Shown: positions 1-13,300, counted from the stretch's first letter. The stretch is 64,000 bases of DNA from Symbiodinium natans (GCA_905221605.1 CAJNDS010001846.1:468437-532436), one strand, 5' to 3'. The notes: generated by a model from the sequence alone, not told the origin. Numbers and translations: made by a program.

Positions 1-357
1 CCATGGCATGCGGAAGTTTTCTGAGAATACGATGTTTCCAGCATTCCCCCTCTCGAAAGGGGTTAGTGATCCAGGCATGCTCTATGTATGGGATTCGGTG
101 TTGAAACATCTGGGCATGGGCACTCTTGACCTTCTGCGCGGGATTCCCTTGGGTGCTCCCGGAATGCACTGCTTCTGCAGGACTCTCTGGGGACGAGCAG
201 ACCACAGAGACATTCAGCGGGATTTCTTCGCAAGCGAGCACTCCACTGAGACCCTCCGTGGGATTTTCTGGAGGTGGGCACTCCAAGGAGCCTCTGCGCG
301 ATCCTCTTGGCATGCCAGCGATTATCTGCCGAACCGGGCCACGTACCCGGGTGATGA

Positions 358-408
358 CCCTAAACCCAAACCCTAAACCCGAAACCCTAAACCCTAAACC
401 CTAAACCC
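358..408 (+). repeat. Interstitial telomere-type array (CCCTAAA)n
   Basis: About seven CCCTAAA units with single-base variants. There is no exon evidence on either side, so this copy looks intergenic. Confidence 0.9.
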
Positions 409-2097
409 ACACCAAAACAAAGATGGACCCGATCCGGAGCCGGCCTTGAGGACACTTGCGGGAGACGAGGAAGCCAAGGAAGCTTCTTCCCGGATTGAGG
501 AGGCTGGAGAGCCGACGACCTGCCTGGCGCCACCAGGTCACCAGAGACCCGTGCATTTTGACAGTTTGACATACTTTTGACATACTTTCAAGACAATTTG
601 AGTAGAGTTGGTCTCTTGCCATGCTGTTTAAGGACATGCTGTTGCCTGGTTGAGCTCTGGCTCAACGCCGGTAGGCCCAACCTTACGAGACACTTGGCTG
701 GCACAGCCCTCGCGCGGGCACGCGCTGAAGAAGCGTGGGCAGTAAAGTCGGGTCCGGACAGACGTCGCCTGAACATGTCGGATGGCGGCGAAGCCTCTGA
801 GCAAAAATGCAACATGGGTCTCCAACGGTCTGATTGAAGAACTTGGCTTGTCGACTTCTTGACTTCTGCCTGCCCGCTTGGTATCTTGAGCTTCTTGAAC
901 CGCGGAGGCCTCCAGCGTCAGGGTGGTCATGCGCAACACATTGGCCGTGTGCGCTCTTCAAACTATCTGGCAATGTCTGGAGGGCATGCGAAGGCTGGGG
1001 AGGAGGGAGCACTTTCGAGTCTCGGGCCCTGGACCAGGAGCCACACCCCCTCCCAGGTGATCTGTTGGCCGGAGCAGCGGAAGAACCGAGGACTGGCAAC
1101 AGTCCAAGATCACCGTGGCCTCAGCTACTGCGAGCCCTAAGCTATCCTAAGCTCACCGCATTCTCCGACTTAGCAGCCCTGCCTTGCAGCTTGCTGGCAG
1201 CGTGTGCAAGGCGGAGGTGATGAGAGACATGGGCACAAGACCTCCCCAAGCACTACAAAGCGGCAGATATAGTGTTGAATAGGCATATTCTGTCGCGATC
1301 TGTCCCCAGTATCTGTACACAGAAATTAGCAGCCCTATACAGCTGAAAAATGTAGCCAAAGGCTTGCCAACAATGCAAGATGAAGGGAGCTCAGGCACTC
1401 ACGATAGCCCCCTGATTCGGCAGCTCTCTGGGCCATCTCAGGTGAAAGCTCGCATGCCTGAGGCGCTCTTGAGCGCTTGGCCTAGATTTGAGTGGTTTGG
1501 GCATTTGGGGCAAAGACGACGTCACCAGTACTTGCGCGTGTCTGGCCACGATAGTCAAACACACTTAGTCACCATGTGAGCATCTAAAAACCCGAACACA
1601 CGAACATTTGCGCAGGGATGACAGGCGGCACACAAAACATTTTCGGAACTCACGTGTAGGGATGTAGATATTGTACGTGCAAAAATGCATGTCGGCAGAA
1701 CAGCAGTGGAAAACAATGAGCGACTTGCATCAGAAACGGACACCATGCGCTGAAACAAGAACGAGAACTCAAGTCCAGGGATTCAGGCGCTGCACATCCT
1801 CAACGACACCATGGGCCAATGAAACAGAAACGAAGGGTAATCAAAGCCAACGCTAAATTGCAATTCAGAACCCAAGTGTAGGGATTGAGATGTTGCTGCA
1901 TCGCATCAACAACGATGGCAACTGACGCAGAAAACCTACACGTCCCGATGGACGGGATCCTGATGGACGTAGAAACACATGTCCTGAGGATGTGATGTCG
2001 GCAACAAACCCCCGAAAATGACAAGAAAAACGTCCGGATGGATGGCGAACGGCCAACGGCACCGTGACCGATGCTGGGTAATGTTGGCTTGCCGGAA

Positions 2098-2134
2098 ACC
2101 CCTAAACCCTAAACCTCTAAACCCTAAACCCTAA
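2098..2134 (+). repeat. Interstitial telomere-type array
   Basis: Five CCCTAAA-like units, one carrying a CT insertion. Intergenic as far as I can see. Confidence 0.85.
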
Positions 2135-2256
2135 TCAGTCCCGAATGCCATGCTGACTCAGAAGCTACCGGAGATGCGGAGTCCGACAAAACACATGGCC
2201 CAGCGTCGGAAACAGGACCCGCAACGCGCCCCATCCTATTTGCACGTACTTTGCGT

Positions 2257-2360
2257 CTTGGGATGTTCCCCCTCATGCCAACAGTCCTTAGTTGGGATTA
2301 TCATATCCCCTATGATAATTCCTATTCAGGACTGCTAGTATATTTGAGTCCTTTAGGTCG
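2257..2360 (+). mobile_element. Inverted-repeat element, family 1, copy 1 (probably partial)
   Basis: The copy begins with TGGGATGTTCCCCCT, a string also found at about 31817 and 35428. Inside lies an imperfect palindrome at 2283-2334, with AGTCCT at one end and AGGACT at the other around a TATCATA/TATGATA core. No matching right terminal repeat is visible, so this copy may be truncated. It encodes nothing. I read it as a non-autonomous MITE-like element, based on the shared core in three places. Confidence 0.55.
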
Positions 2361-2419
2361 TCGAGGGGTGGCGTGTGACCGCCCAAACTGGTGGCCTGTC
2401 ACCGCCGCCTTTTTTGTCC

Positions 2420-2452
2420 CCCCCCCCCCCCCCCCCCAAAAAAAAAAAAAAA
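2420..2452 (+). repeat. Homopolymer junction, polyC then polyA
   Basis: A run of C passes directly into a run of A. Such a tract is difficult to sequence and its true length is uncertain. Confidence 0.8.
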
Positions 2453-2455
2453 CAA

Positions 2456-2517
2456 CCTAAACCCTAAGCACTAAACCCTAAACGCCCTAAACCTTAAACT
2501 TTAAACCCTAAACCCTC
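2456..2517 (+). repeat. Degenerate interstitial telomere-type array
   Basis: Nine or so diverged CCCTAAA units (CCCTAAG, CCTTAAA and others) lie immediately right of the polyC-polyA tract. The divergence suggests an older insertion than the near-perfect arrays elsewhere. Confidence 0.8.
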
Positions 2518-4645
2518 AACCTGTCCTGAGACCACCTGCTGGAGATGCTGCTTCAGACCTGCCTGCTGAGAGTTGCTGCCGTTGCTGGACACCCCTTTCC
2601 ATTTCTGTCCAACGCTGTAAGTCTCTCTAATGCTCTAAACATCTCTGGAACTGTCCGATGCTGATCCTTGCTTGACTCCGCGTGTCCTGTAGCTCCTGAA
2701 TCATCTCTGTGCCTTTCCTCCGCGTGGCGCGCGTTCACTACTGGTTCCCTACATGTTCGCTGCTCGGCCGTGAGTGACACCGTCCAGTCGCAACCAACTC
2801 GACTCAAGTGAGATTCCACTGCCCAGGTACGGATTTGCAGCACCGCTCGACTTCACTTTGGACGTCCTGGGGAAAAACGGTCCGACTAAACAAATCTCTC
2901 TCCTCTCGTAACGGCTGTCAACATCTGTCCTTCGGCAGGTCGTCCGCAAAGTCGACGGGAACCAGATACCCCTGCGCACCCAGCCTAACTTAAGCATCTC
3001 ACAGAGGCCTTCCCTCAAAGGAATCCAAGCACACAAGCAAGGATGCCTGGTACAAACCGTCTGCTTCAGAGTCTGGCTGTTGTGCACCGTAGCCGCTGAA
3101 GTAGATGAGCACATTGTCCTTATCTGCGACAGGGGCTGTCAGCTAATGATCAGACATCTTCTAGGGCCCTGTAGGGCGTTTGAGCATCAGCTTTGGAAAG
3201 AACATGATAGGACATCCCTTTGTGCAGTGCGCAACTCAAGGGGTGCGCAACTCCTTCCAAATCCAAAACTAGTGGACTCGTATGCCTGTGTATTTAGATA
3301 TCAGGACCGCGAAATTCTTCTTTTGGCACAAGCCGTCTAGAAAAACTACCAGTATTTCCGGTCAAGTATTTCGGGCCAAGAGAACTTAGAGGGCTCCAAA
3401 TGCCTGTGGAAGGTTTTGTTGGCTACCATATCTCTCCCACCCTCCACCCATCCAACCCCCAGGATCAAGACTTGAACGCCCACTTTTACCAGCTTGCCGT
3501 CACTAGCCATGTCATGCTTAATTTCGCGTATTCGCCATTCCAATTCTGATTGTGTGTGGCACCTTCCTCATGATGCTGGCCTTATGAAAGAAACTCATGT
3601 CCTACAGAGCCCTTCACAGGAAAGTCCTGAGCGCTGTGCTCCAGGTTTCGCGCCGGCGGTGAGCCACTGCAGCTCGGCACTGATATTGTCCCTATCCAAA
3701 ATGCTTGGGAAGACGCGTCGCAAACAGCCAAAGTACGGAGGCACCTGGTGGGCCGTCGGTTTGCCGGAGTTGAAGAGGACTCGGCATAGTCAACCAAGCA
3801 TCGGACCTCCGCTTCGCAAAGGATCAGAACACAAGGAGACGCTGCCCCAGGAAGCTAGAGCCATGGAAGCCCGAGCAGTCTCCCCGGCCTGAGCCTCTGT
3901 GTACTGCAGCGACCTGCTCTCTAACGATCGAGTCTGAAAGAAGAACGGTGCAATGGAGCCTGCATGCCAAAAGTGAGATAAGAGAGGACAACCGAGTATG
4001 CTGGGCACCCAACTGCCTCAAGAGGCACTGAACATTCCAGGCATCATTGGCGCATCCGAGGAGCGGAGCAAAGGTTCCACAGTAGTTGCATCCTTGCAAT
4101 ACACTGCTTTGACACCTCTCGGGACCTCCTCTGAGGAATCAGGCTCCACATTGCCATCATGTTGCAACTCTGTCCGGGGCCTATGACGAGTGCTCGCCGC
4201 TGCGCAGCTGCTTTCACGGACCTCAAGAATACTATAAGGCTTCGCACAGCCACAGCGCCGCTAACCCTGATTGCCCATCACGACATTCCAAGGTTGCCCT
4301 GAGTTCATGATCAGGCTCATGATTGCTCAACAAAATTCTACGACATTGCGCGGAAAAAATCGATGTCGGCGTTCTCTCATGGAGCTATGTATGACGCCAC
4401 AAGTGCTGCCCTGCAGGCACTGAGCTCATAGCAACGTTGGCCCCATGGTCAGTGAGCCATGCAATGAGCAAGGAACCGAGCGGATGCTTCCGGAAACTTC
4501 CTGCCAGCTGGTTGATCGGCGTGTACTGGCGATGCTAAATGCCACGACCATCCACGACCTCCTTCGCACCCCGAGACTCTCCAAACCAGCAAATAAATGT
4601 AAAAATGCATGTGTGTATATATACATATACATGTCATATATACAT

Positions 4646-7600
4646 CTACCCGGCAATGGCTGCCCTGCGCAAGGATGCGTCCTCTGACTGCGCCTGCTGC
4701 TCCAGTTCTCGAAGCTCCTTCTCCTTCTGGACCAGCTGCTCCTGCCACATGCGGAGAGCTCGGTAGTCGCTGCTGCTCCAAGTTCATTCTAGGAAGGTTG
4801 CCACTACGCCGGCCTCCAGTGCGGAGGCCTTCTGTTGGAGAAGCCCCTCTGCTGCCTGCACTTGGAGTTGCGCGGTGACCGCCTGGCTCTCACTCGCCTC
4901 AGTTGCCATCGCATCCACGGTGTATTCACAAAATGCCTGCAACTGCAGCTGGTCTTCGCAAAAAGGGAGGTTCTGCACAGAAACCGGAGACTGAGCGTGA
5001 AGCTGACTGCTTCCAGTGCTGCAGTTCATCCTGCAGATCGCAGCTTCCCCTGAAACTCTTGCTGAATCAGACTCATGCTCAGCTTCTGCTCACGAGTCCT
5101 CGTGGGACTGCACCTTGGCTGCAACTCTCAGGCGCTGCACCTGACAGGGCACATCCACAAATCCTGTGGTATCTGCATGTATCTGCCATGCCCACTGCAC
5201 AAACCTGCCTCTTTCGCCCACATCGACAGGTCCCCAGCAAACTGTCCCATGGCTTGTTGCTGCATTAGGTCAATCTCCTGCACTTGCGCAAGTGAGGTCT
5301 CGCAACATGCAGTGGTCAAGTGGTCAACCCAAACCACAACTTAAATAGTGAGCATGCCTGCAGAGGCCAGAGAATGCTTCCAGTCATCACCGAGAAAAAC
5401 GAGGAGTGATGAAGTTGGAGCGATAGGAATGATGGAAGCAATCTGTCACGGACACGTAGGAACCATACTAATACCATGGCAAGATGACCGACCTATTTTG
5501 TTCCATGTACGCATACAACATGAGAGCGACGAAATCGCCGCAGCGTCTTCTAGCTTCACTCACCATCATCTCACCGAGTGTGAAGCTTCTGATGCCCGAA
5601 TCTAAGTTTAAAGCAGCTGTTTGAAATCTCCCCAGAACCAGTCCATAAACTAGAAGAGGACGAAGACATGCTCTCACCACATCTGACGCGCAAGGTCCGA
5701 AATCAAGTTAAGCCAGGTACTCGCAAGTTTCTTCCTTGGAGCTTGATATTTGGAGTCACCTAAATTAAATCTTTCCCTCATGCACCTGGCTCAGACGAAC
5801 CTCTACCAATGCATAGTGTCATTCTTCTCCTGTCTACATTCGGCGTACCCAATTCAGCAGTGGCGAAAACCCTCTGGACTGTATATTATCCTCTGGGAGT
5901 GCTCTCGCGGCCCATCGCGCGGGCCTCTTCGCGGACTGAGGCGCGCGTGCTTTGTGGGGGGTGCGCTGACGCGGACGATCGTGGGAGAAAACCAAAGTCT
6001 TCCAAGGACCCCAAACCTTGGAGTCCAAGACCTCCACGATAGCCTGAACTTGGAAGCCTGAGGCCCCTAGTCGCCCTAGTCATTGTGCCTTCACTCAAAC
6101 CCAGTAAAGTCGAAGGCTTTAAGTTGTTTTCGGCTGTTCTGCGGTCTTTGTGTTGGGGTGTGGGCCCTGTTGGGCCGAAGATGAGGAGCCTGAAGATGAT
6201 GATGAGCAGAGCTTCATGAACGGCTCTTCATTGCTGCCTTACAAAGTCACCTGGCCTTTGCTGAACAAGGCTTCAGAAAGGAGGGCCGGCCCCCGGCCCT
6301 TTCTGGAGGGATGGCAGGGATGACAGCGCTGCTCCGAGACACAAGACCATGTGGTGAGCATTGTTCTGGCCGATGTGGCGCATGTGCTGGAAGGGTTGGG
6401 TCACCTCACTTCCCTGTTGCTGTTGCTGACGTGCGGAGCTCGTGAAGCTGACGCGCTAACCGTACTGCAGAAAGCTGCAGGAATCGTGAGTTTTCACATA
6501 GGCACGCAGGCATGTACGCATACATACATACATACATACATACATACGTACATACATACATACATACACATTACATTACATTTCATTACCTTACATTGCG
6601 TTACATTACATTGCATTACATTTCATTGCATTAACTTGCAGTACATTTCATGTCATTGCATTACCTTACCTTACCTTACATTACAGTACAATACGTTACA
6701 AACAAGCAAACATGACATACATACACAAATTAGCAAGCATACATAATCATACACACACAATCACACTTACATATATATATATATATATATATATTCTTGC
6801 ATGCATTCTTATGGTATATATAATACTACTACTTCTGTCACTGTTGTAACTGACATGGTTGTTATGTAGGTTCCAGCTTAAGTCCCACAATCTACTGAGC
6901 ATCCCCTCAGAGCCGTGAAAGCTCTGAAGGTCTCCTTCTCCAGGTTGGTCTTCTGAGTTTCTGCCTGGCCAGCACTTGCCAATGGCACCCCGCTCACGAG
7001 TTGTAAACCCGATGCATTTCAAGCCTCATGAAGGCCCAAGGTCAGCAAGTCAGATTCGTCCTCAAGCGTCCTTATGTCCTGCCACGATGCATGCTGCATG
7101 CTGTCTTGCACAGTTGGAACGTGCTGAGGCGTCCTGCTCGACCTCTTGCAATTTTGAGTACAGATCGTTGCCCTGACTCACCTGCATCTTCGCGCTTCGG
7201 ATCTGACAGCGGCGCCAACAGTCGTGCCTGGGACTTCATCTGCTCCATCACAGACCGGTACACCTCCTTTGTCACACAGGTGTTTCGGCCCCGCTCAAAA
7301 TAAATAAATGTATGGGCCAGGTGGTTGATGCAATCGACATGCCTGCTGCTGCCGCTGCTCTTTCTGGAAGGCCTCCGCTCAGTCTGAAAGCCGAAGATGG
7401 GAACACAAGAGCAACAAGGGCACAGCCAATGCAGCTGCCTGGCAGTTGATCTCTGCTTCGCCGCTCTCACGTGACGCCTGCTCGTCAAAGGCGTGCTCTC
7501 AAGCCGACACCACAAGCAACGCGAAAAGTTTGTCCTCTTGCAGGGATGCCGCTCTTTGTAACAAGAGCTCCTGGCAACACATGTTCAGGGGACTTCCAAA

Positions 7601-10600
7601 ATGTGTGTTCTCGAGTGCACGGGACAGCATCCAGCTTATCATGTCGCCCTACGCTGTGCTTATGAGCTTAGGCTTTATCGGGCTTTGGTTGGCGGCATAC
7701 CGGCATACCGGCAAGCCGGCAAGCCGGCAAGCGATGGGCCGTGTTTTGTACTTGCTGCACGCTGCATCGATGCCATCATGAACATCTTCAGGAAAAGACG
7801 GCCATGGAATCCTAGCCTGCGCTTGCAACAAGAATAGGTTGCCAATGCCGCATGCCCGTTTGGGAACAAATCTTCTGGTCAATGACAACCCAGCTGGTCA
7901 TATCAGAGGCGATTCAGAGATCTGTTCTGTCAGGAGCGAGGCGAATCTTGTGCCCCCGGGTCCTTGAGGAGCTGAGACTTTCTGCTCTCGGCATCCTTTC
8001 GGGTGAGTCGTTTCGCACGGGCTGTTTTTCCCCCCTTGCCTAGAAGGTGCCTCGACGTTCTTGTCGCTGCCACCTCGTTCGTGTTCGGCCGTGAAAGGCA
8101 TGTGAAGATGCGTGAGAAGTTTCGCGCGCCCTAAACCCTAAACCCTAAACCCTAAACCCTAAACCCTAAACCCCCCTAAGTCACGGGCTGAGGGAGGCGC
8201 TGGACTTAGGCAAGCTCTCCTTGGCAGCGTTTTCCACCTCAGCCTGCACCGAGGACTTCAAGGCAGTCTTGCTCCTAGCTCCAAGCGCTCCCACACGTTC
8301 CCCACCTTGCTCAAGATGCTTGCTTGTTTGACCTTCAGCTCCTGCCAGTTGAAGCAGCAGGGGTGAATTAAGGCTATAAGTTCCACCTGCACGACTTTTT
8401 TACGCCCGTGTACCTTTGGTGCGCTCTGCTCCTCGACTCGCTGCAGTAGAGATGCTGCTTCAGCTTCATGACTTTTCAGAGCCTGCTCAGCCAAGCTGCC
8501 GGGAAAACAATTGTTCTACTTGTTGATACCAAAGCAACGTACGATGCTCCTCGAGATCTTTGGCAAACTCATCCTGGCGCACCAGAACATCTGGCTCTAC
8601 ACGGCGGGCTCTTCGATAGCTTAAGGCTGGGCCGACTGCTGGCCGTAGCTTTCGTAGGCTGCTGCAAGGATCACACATTCAACGCAACAATTCAGCCCGA
8701 AACCCTTTTCACAATGAACGCCGGCATCAACAATGCGATGCAAAGTGCATATCAGACACTCAGACACTTCAGAAGTTCACCCAAGACAAGCAGATAGTCA
8801 GACAGACACTGAGTGCACACTCCAGTCTAACCCAGAACAGAAAGATCAGATACTTAAGCTCACCCCAGGAAAGGCAGATTATTAGTCAAAAAGTCAAAGT
8901 GTATCCAAGAACTCTTACCCCAGAACAGGCAGACAGTTAGACGCTCAAGTTTATCCAAGAACTTTTCAAGTCCGGAGCACGCAGACGGACAGGCCAGACG
9001 CCAGACACTTGGACCGTCGAGTTTACGTCTGAATGTCTGTGTCTGAATGTCTGACTATCTGCTGTTATTTATACCCGTGAAGGCCAGTTCACATACAGTG
9101 GCTCCTGAAACTTCGGCACACCGAACTCAGCAAGCACATCCTCACTGTGCACACCTCAAGTGAATCTACCTTATTCCATTTTCGTCAGACATGTCCTGCT
9201 GCAGCTCGTTTTTGGCCGCTTCGATCTTCTGCATGCTTGCAGCACGCACCTGAACCCAAAAAGACACATTCACCCACTTTGCAGGCCAAGCACAAGGTGA
9301 CTGCAAGTGACACCTGCTCGAACTCCAGTCGGAGCTCCGCCAAACGCTCCTTCTCTTTGGGAAGTCTCAGAACCAGCTGCAAGCTGCAGGTGTGCCATGG
9401 TGTAAGTACTGGTGTCACGCAGCTGTCACCACTATCCTTCTCCACACTGCAGGCAGCGGTGACGGCCTGGGACAAAAGAGCCAGCATCAGAAAAGTGGGA
9501 ACAGAATTTGGGCACTGCGTGCAGTTGCATGCACCTGTGCCAGCGCACCTCTTGCTTTAGAGCAAGCTCTGCTCGTCGTACCCGGAGCTCACTCACCTCA
9601 ACAGTCGATCTTGTCGTCGAGTGCTCATTTCAAGAACTATGCATTCTTGGAGACGGGCCTGCTCCCCCACCTCAAGATATCGCGCATGCAAGGGAGCAGA
9701 TCTATATGCCTCCCTTGCCTTGAGCTCCTGATCTTTGGATGCAGAAGTTCGGAACTGCTGCGCCTGAGCCGCGGCTGCTGCGCCCGAATCCAGCAGTCAA
9801 GAGCAGCATCAAGTTGGGGGCCACTGCGGCCACTGCCTCCATGAGCTTCTGGTGCTCGGCTTTCTGCTCACTCATTGAGGTCTTCAGTGCTTGCGCAAGC
9901 ACTTCCTGCATCGAAGCTAGGAAAGAGCGAGCAGACTGACCTAACCAAGCCAACAGCCCCGCAATCTTCCTAACGGTCCTGCTGAGCAGCATCAGCCAGC
10001 AGAGCCTCCAGCTCCTCAAGATTGGCTCGCACGTCTGGTTGGTGCTGTTAACTTGTCTTGCCCTTGCCCTGGCCCTGTCCTGACGCTGTCGGTCGAGCTG
10101 GTCCTCAACCTGCCGTGTTTTCCGAGCCTGCAAAGAAACGAAACAGTCTGCCAATGCCTTTACATTCGGAACTTTTGGACCATGGGGCGACATGGAAATG
10201 GGTACATTCCGACAAGACAAGTGACGAGTGACAGCACAAACCAGCACATCATGGCTTCCCGTTTCATGTGCTGACCTCAGCCTTTGCTGCCAACTTGGCA
10301 GACTCCAGGGAGGACCGGAGGTCAACCACCATCCTCAGTGAGCTCGCGAGTTCACACCGCCGACTCGGAGAGCTCTAGCAAGGGCCGGCAAGCCGCATGC
10401 CGCATACCCAGCCAGAGAAAATCCAGCTAAGCCTCCGCTCCAGCTCATCTTTCTTTGACCGAGCTTGCTGAGCCTGTACCTGCCGTATACTTCACTTTCA
10501 ACGTGTGTAGTTGCTTAGGTGTATAACGCGCATATCGGAAAAAAACTCGCCTGCTTCTGTGGGGTCAGCTGCTGTGCTTCGGTGAGCTTTGCTAGCACTG

Positions 10601-13020
10601 CCTCGGCTTAAGACGAAGAAACATTTCGACATTTTCAGCCGTTTCCGACCAGAAATGACTTAAGACCACGGGTTCGATTCGGAATTGGAGTCCAGTCATG
10701 GGGCCTTTTGCTCCTCATCCTGCTGCTTCGACCTCACGCCCAAATCGAGTTCGGGCACTGGGAAGAAGGGGTGGATCCGCTATCGCACGTCTGCCGAGGT
10801 CAGCTCACTTCCTGGTGCTCTTCAAGCTCCGACTTCAGCTGCACGAAGCGCTGCAGAAGGGCTTCCTCCTCCGACAGAGAGGACGTCAGCTGCACAGCTG
10901 AATGATTGTCGCGCGGCCGTGGCGCGCACCTTCATGTCGCTTTCCATGGCTGCCCTGGCGCGTTCAGAAGTTTAGCTGCAACAGGGCAAGACGTAGTCCT
11001 TGGCACATGTCTCACCATGTTTTGCTGGTACCAGTGAAGACCCCCAAGGAGAAGGAATGGGTAATGAATGGAATCAGGCCGAAACGCAAGCTGGTGCCTC
11101 GCACCAGGATGCTCACGCCAAGAAGCCAAACCAAACGAGCTGCCCAAACCAGCCAACCCAAAGGCCATGAAGGGCAGACACAGAAGGCCGGGATTCGAGG
11201 GAGCCATCGGGGAGCCATGGTTCGAACTACGTGGCGCCTTTGCAGCCCATCCACGAACGACAGGGGCCCTTGTTTGGTCCTCAGGAGCCATGCAAAGGAG
11301 CCTCAAGGACTCCGAACCTACCCAGAAGGCTTGAACGGAGCCACGAACGCAGGGAGCCCAGTTTCGGCCCGGTGGCACACGAATCGTCCTGATGTGATGA
11401 GCCGAAGCCGGGGGACCAGTCGCACACCCCAAACTAGTAACGACTCTTCAAGATTCTAGCTGTATGTCATTCGATGTGTTCTTGTGGCTCCAATATTGTG
11501 GGGAGCCCACCTGGATGCAGAAGCACGAAGCTTCAAGGCAGCCGCCGAAGCACCTTTGCGACGTCAGGAGACCCTCTACGCGATTATTCCAGCTTAGAAC
11601 CAAACGATGAATACACGTGAAGTTCACTACCAAAACCGATACGAGTTCCAGGAGCACTCTTGCAGACTCCCGCATTATGTGTACTGGCCAAAGGTCACTT
11701 TCGAGCACACGAAGCTCCTGACGGCTTGGGCTAGCTCTTCAAGGGAACTTCAAGGCATGAGCCCCAGAACATCCCCACAACCGCCTGAAGCTCGTAAGGA
11801 GTGGGTGCGCGATGGTGCGCTAGGCTGCGGCAGACTTCGCACGATGTATGAAGTGACCCGGCCACGGAAGGTGCACAAGACTGGGTGGCGCGATTTACGA
11901 GGCCAAGAATCTGGAGAGTACCTGCGGGAACTCAAAGCGAGGGAGTGAGTTCAACGCACCACCCATGTTTATGCGAGGCTAATCTCCCCCCTCAATGTAA
12001 GAAACCTGAGTAGTCCGAGTAGTGTGCGTGCACAGTGTTTGTGGAAGTCGTGTGCAAAGTGTTGAGCCCCTCGAGATTTCTAGCCTTGGTGCTGGGGCCG
12101 TAGCTTTGCATCTCCTGTCTGGCAGTGCTCAGCTCCTTCATGTGAAGCCATGCGCCATGACCAGAGTTCAAGCGCCGCCGGCTCAACTCTGCCCTAAATG
12201 GTTACTACAGTTGCATAACTATAATCAACTATAATTGACTATAAATAACTATAATTAACTATAATTAACTATAATTAACCATAATTAACCATAATTAACT
12301 ATAATTAACTATAATTAACTAAAATTAACTAAAGTTAACTATAATTAGCCATAATTTACTAAAATTAACTATACTTAACTGTAATGAACTATAATTATAA
12401 CTATATGCTGAATGATTCTATGCTCAACTCTACTCTCAACTCCTGCTCCAGGGAGACCAGGTTCCGGGAGCGTGCCTCCACGGCCTCCGAGCAAAGTAGC
12501 GTGACAATGACTACAACTACGAATTCCTGATGTTTAGGGTTTGGGTTTAGGGTTTAGGGTTTAGGGCTCTTTCCTCCGTGTGCGCGGACTTCTTCTTGCT
12601 TGCCGCCTCCAAGAGCAACGAGTGCGGAATTGCAAAAAGTAGCTCTGCCAAACACGAACTCCGGCATGGCAGCTCATGGCATTTCATGGGCCTCAAGCGC
12701 GGTTTGAATCTGTTCGATCTTCTGCTTGGCCTGTTGCCGTGAACCTCGGCCACACTCGTACTGAATGGACAATGGGCTGAAGGAAAGGGAATGGCGGGTA
12801 AGCTCGAAGTATCTCCAGGTCTTCTGATCGAGGGTCCCTATTCTACGCTGCCAGATAAGGGCATGTCGCGCGAGCCCTTCTCTCACGCGAACACGTGCCA
12901 GGCACGCGCTCGACATCCTTCGCGGCCGATTCCACATCTGCCTTTGCGCAGAGACATTTGCAGACCATACATAAGAAAGGGAACAGACCAAGAGACAAAG
13001 AGGCGAAGAGGGAGAGCGAG
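4646..13020 (-). CDS. Coiled-coil gene C, many small exons, function unknown
   Basis: A long intron-rich gene whose exons encode Gln/Glu/Lys/Ala-rich helical segments typical of a coiled-coil structural or scaffold protein. Segments read on the minus strand, from 5' to 3', include REGLARHALIWQRR (about 12.87 kb), QKIEQIQTALEAHE (12.7), AVEARSRNLVSLEQELR (12.46), MKELSTARQEMQSY (12.15), SLSEEEALLQRFVQLKSEL (10.85), KEKERLAELRLEFEQ (9.35), ALKSHEAEAASLLQRVEEQ (8.45), KEVYRSVMEQMKSQ (7.25), QVQEIDLMQQQAMGQF (5.27) and QEQLVQKEKELRELEQQ (4.72). The last segment runs into a TAG at 4646-4648, which I take as the likely stop; a splice donor there cannot be excluded. No enzyme motif is visible. The start lies near 13.0 kb, just downstream of the channel gene, and is not resolved. 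The exons could belong to two adjacent genes. Confidence 0.65.
6518..6793 (+). repeat. Compound microsatellite (CATA, TTACA-like and TA units)
   Basis: Tandem CATA units pass into degenerate five- and six-base TTACAT/TTGCAT units and then, after a gap, a pure TA tract at about 6768-6793. It lies in an intron of coiled-coil gene C. The long open frame through it is a by-product of the repeat. Confidence 0.85.
8129..8179 (+). repeat. Interstitial telomere-type array inside gene C
   Basis: Seven near-perfect CCCTAAA units. On the minus strand it follows a coding-like segment (VQAEVENAAKESLPKSSASL) that meets GTGACT and then (TTTAGGG)n. The array therefore either forms most of an intron or follows a stop codon; I favour an intron because coding-like sequence resumes below 8120. 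Confidence 0.75.
12220..12405 (+). repeat. AT-rich tandem repeat, unit about 10 bases (ACTATAATTA)
   Basis: About 18 imperfect copies of a ten-base AT-rich unit. The array lies between two coiled-coil exons of gene C, so it should be intronic. Confidence 0.85.
12532..12566 (-). repeat. Telomere-type array, candidate 41-base GC-AG intron
   Basis: On the minus strand the coding-like segment ending in HTEER is followed at 12567 by GCCCTAAACC. The array ends in CATCAG at 12527, after which an open frame resumes in phase 0 and leads into AVEARSRNLVSLEQELR. If correct, a 41-base intron is almost wholly (CCCTAAA)n. It is very short, so a downstream acceptor is also possible. Confidence 0.5.
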
Positions 13021-13157
13021 AGAAAGAGCGAGAAGAGAGACACAGAAGAGAGAGAGAGGGGAGCGAGACAAGGACGGAGCGCACAGCTCTCATTGGCTCG
13101 ATTCTCAGAAGCAGACCACTTCTTGGTCAAGCTGCTGCTGCGCCTCTGCGGTCGTGG

Positions 13158-13173
13158 GGGGGGGGGGGGGGGG
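13158..13173 (+). repeat. PolyG tract
   Basis: An uninterrupted G run in the gap between the channel gene and gene C. A similar run lies at about 13470-13485. Lengths are unreliable. Confidence 0.8.
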
Positions 13174-13300
13174 TCATTGTATGGTACTCTCCCCATATAC
13201 CCCCTCACCCAACCCTCCATGAATCTCTACTGCGCACCCTGATGGCAAAACTTTTGGCTGGCGCCATGCTCGCAAGCGCAGGTCATTCGGGCGCAGATGG

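Larger units (their letters stand above)
1..4600. other. Repeat-bearing region without a recognisable gene
   Basis: I see no convincing exon here. Open frames up to about 130 codons exist on both strands, but none shows a family motif or the Gln/Glu-rich coiled-coil signature of the genes further right. The stretch holds three telomere-type arrays, a polyC-polyA junction near 2420-2452 and one copy of an inverted-repeat element near 2257-2360. It lies downstream of coiled-coil gene C, so its right end may include the 3' untranslated region of that gene. A few frames at 4.0-4.6 kb could be extra exons, but I cannot support them. Confidence 0.5.

Noticed and set aside
9702-10325. 207-codon continuous minus-strand frame read as one exon
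   Set aside because: Only parts (for example RQVEDQLDRQRQDRARARA and SEQKAEHQKLMEAVAAVAP) look coding; the rest is better explained as introns of gene C.
10655-10700. GGTTCGATTC, similar to a tRNA T-loop
   Set aside because: No matching acceptor stem, D arm or anticodon arm can be drawn around it.
10902-11459. 185-codon plus-strand open frame
   Set aside because: The minus strand is equally open, no motif is visible, and it lies within the gene C transcript region.
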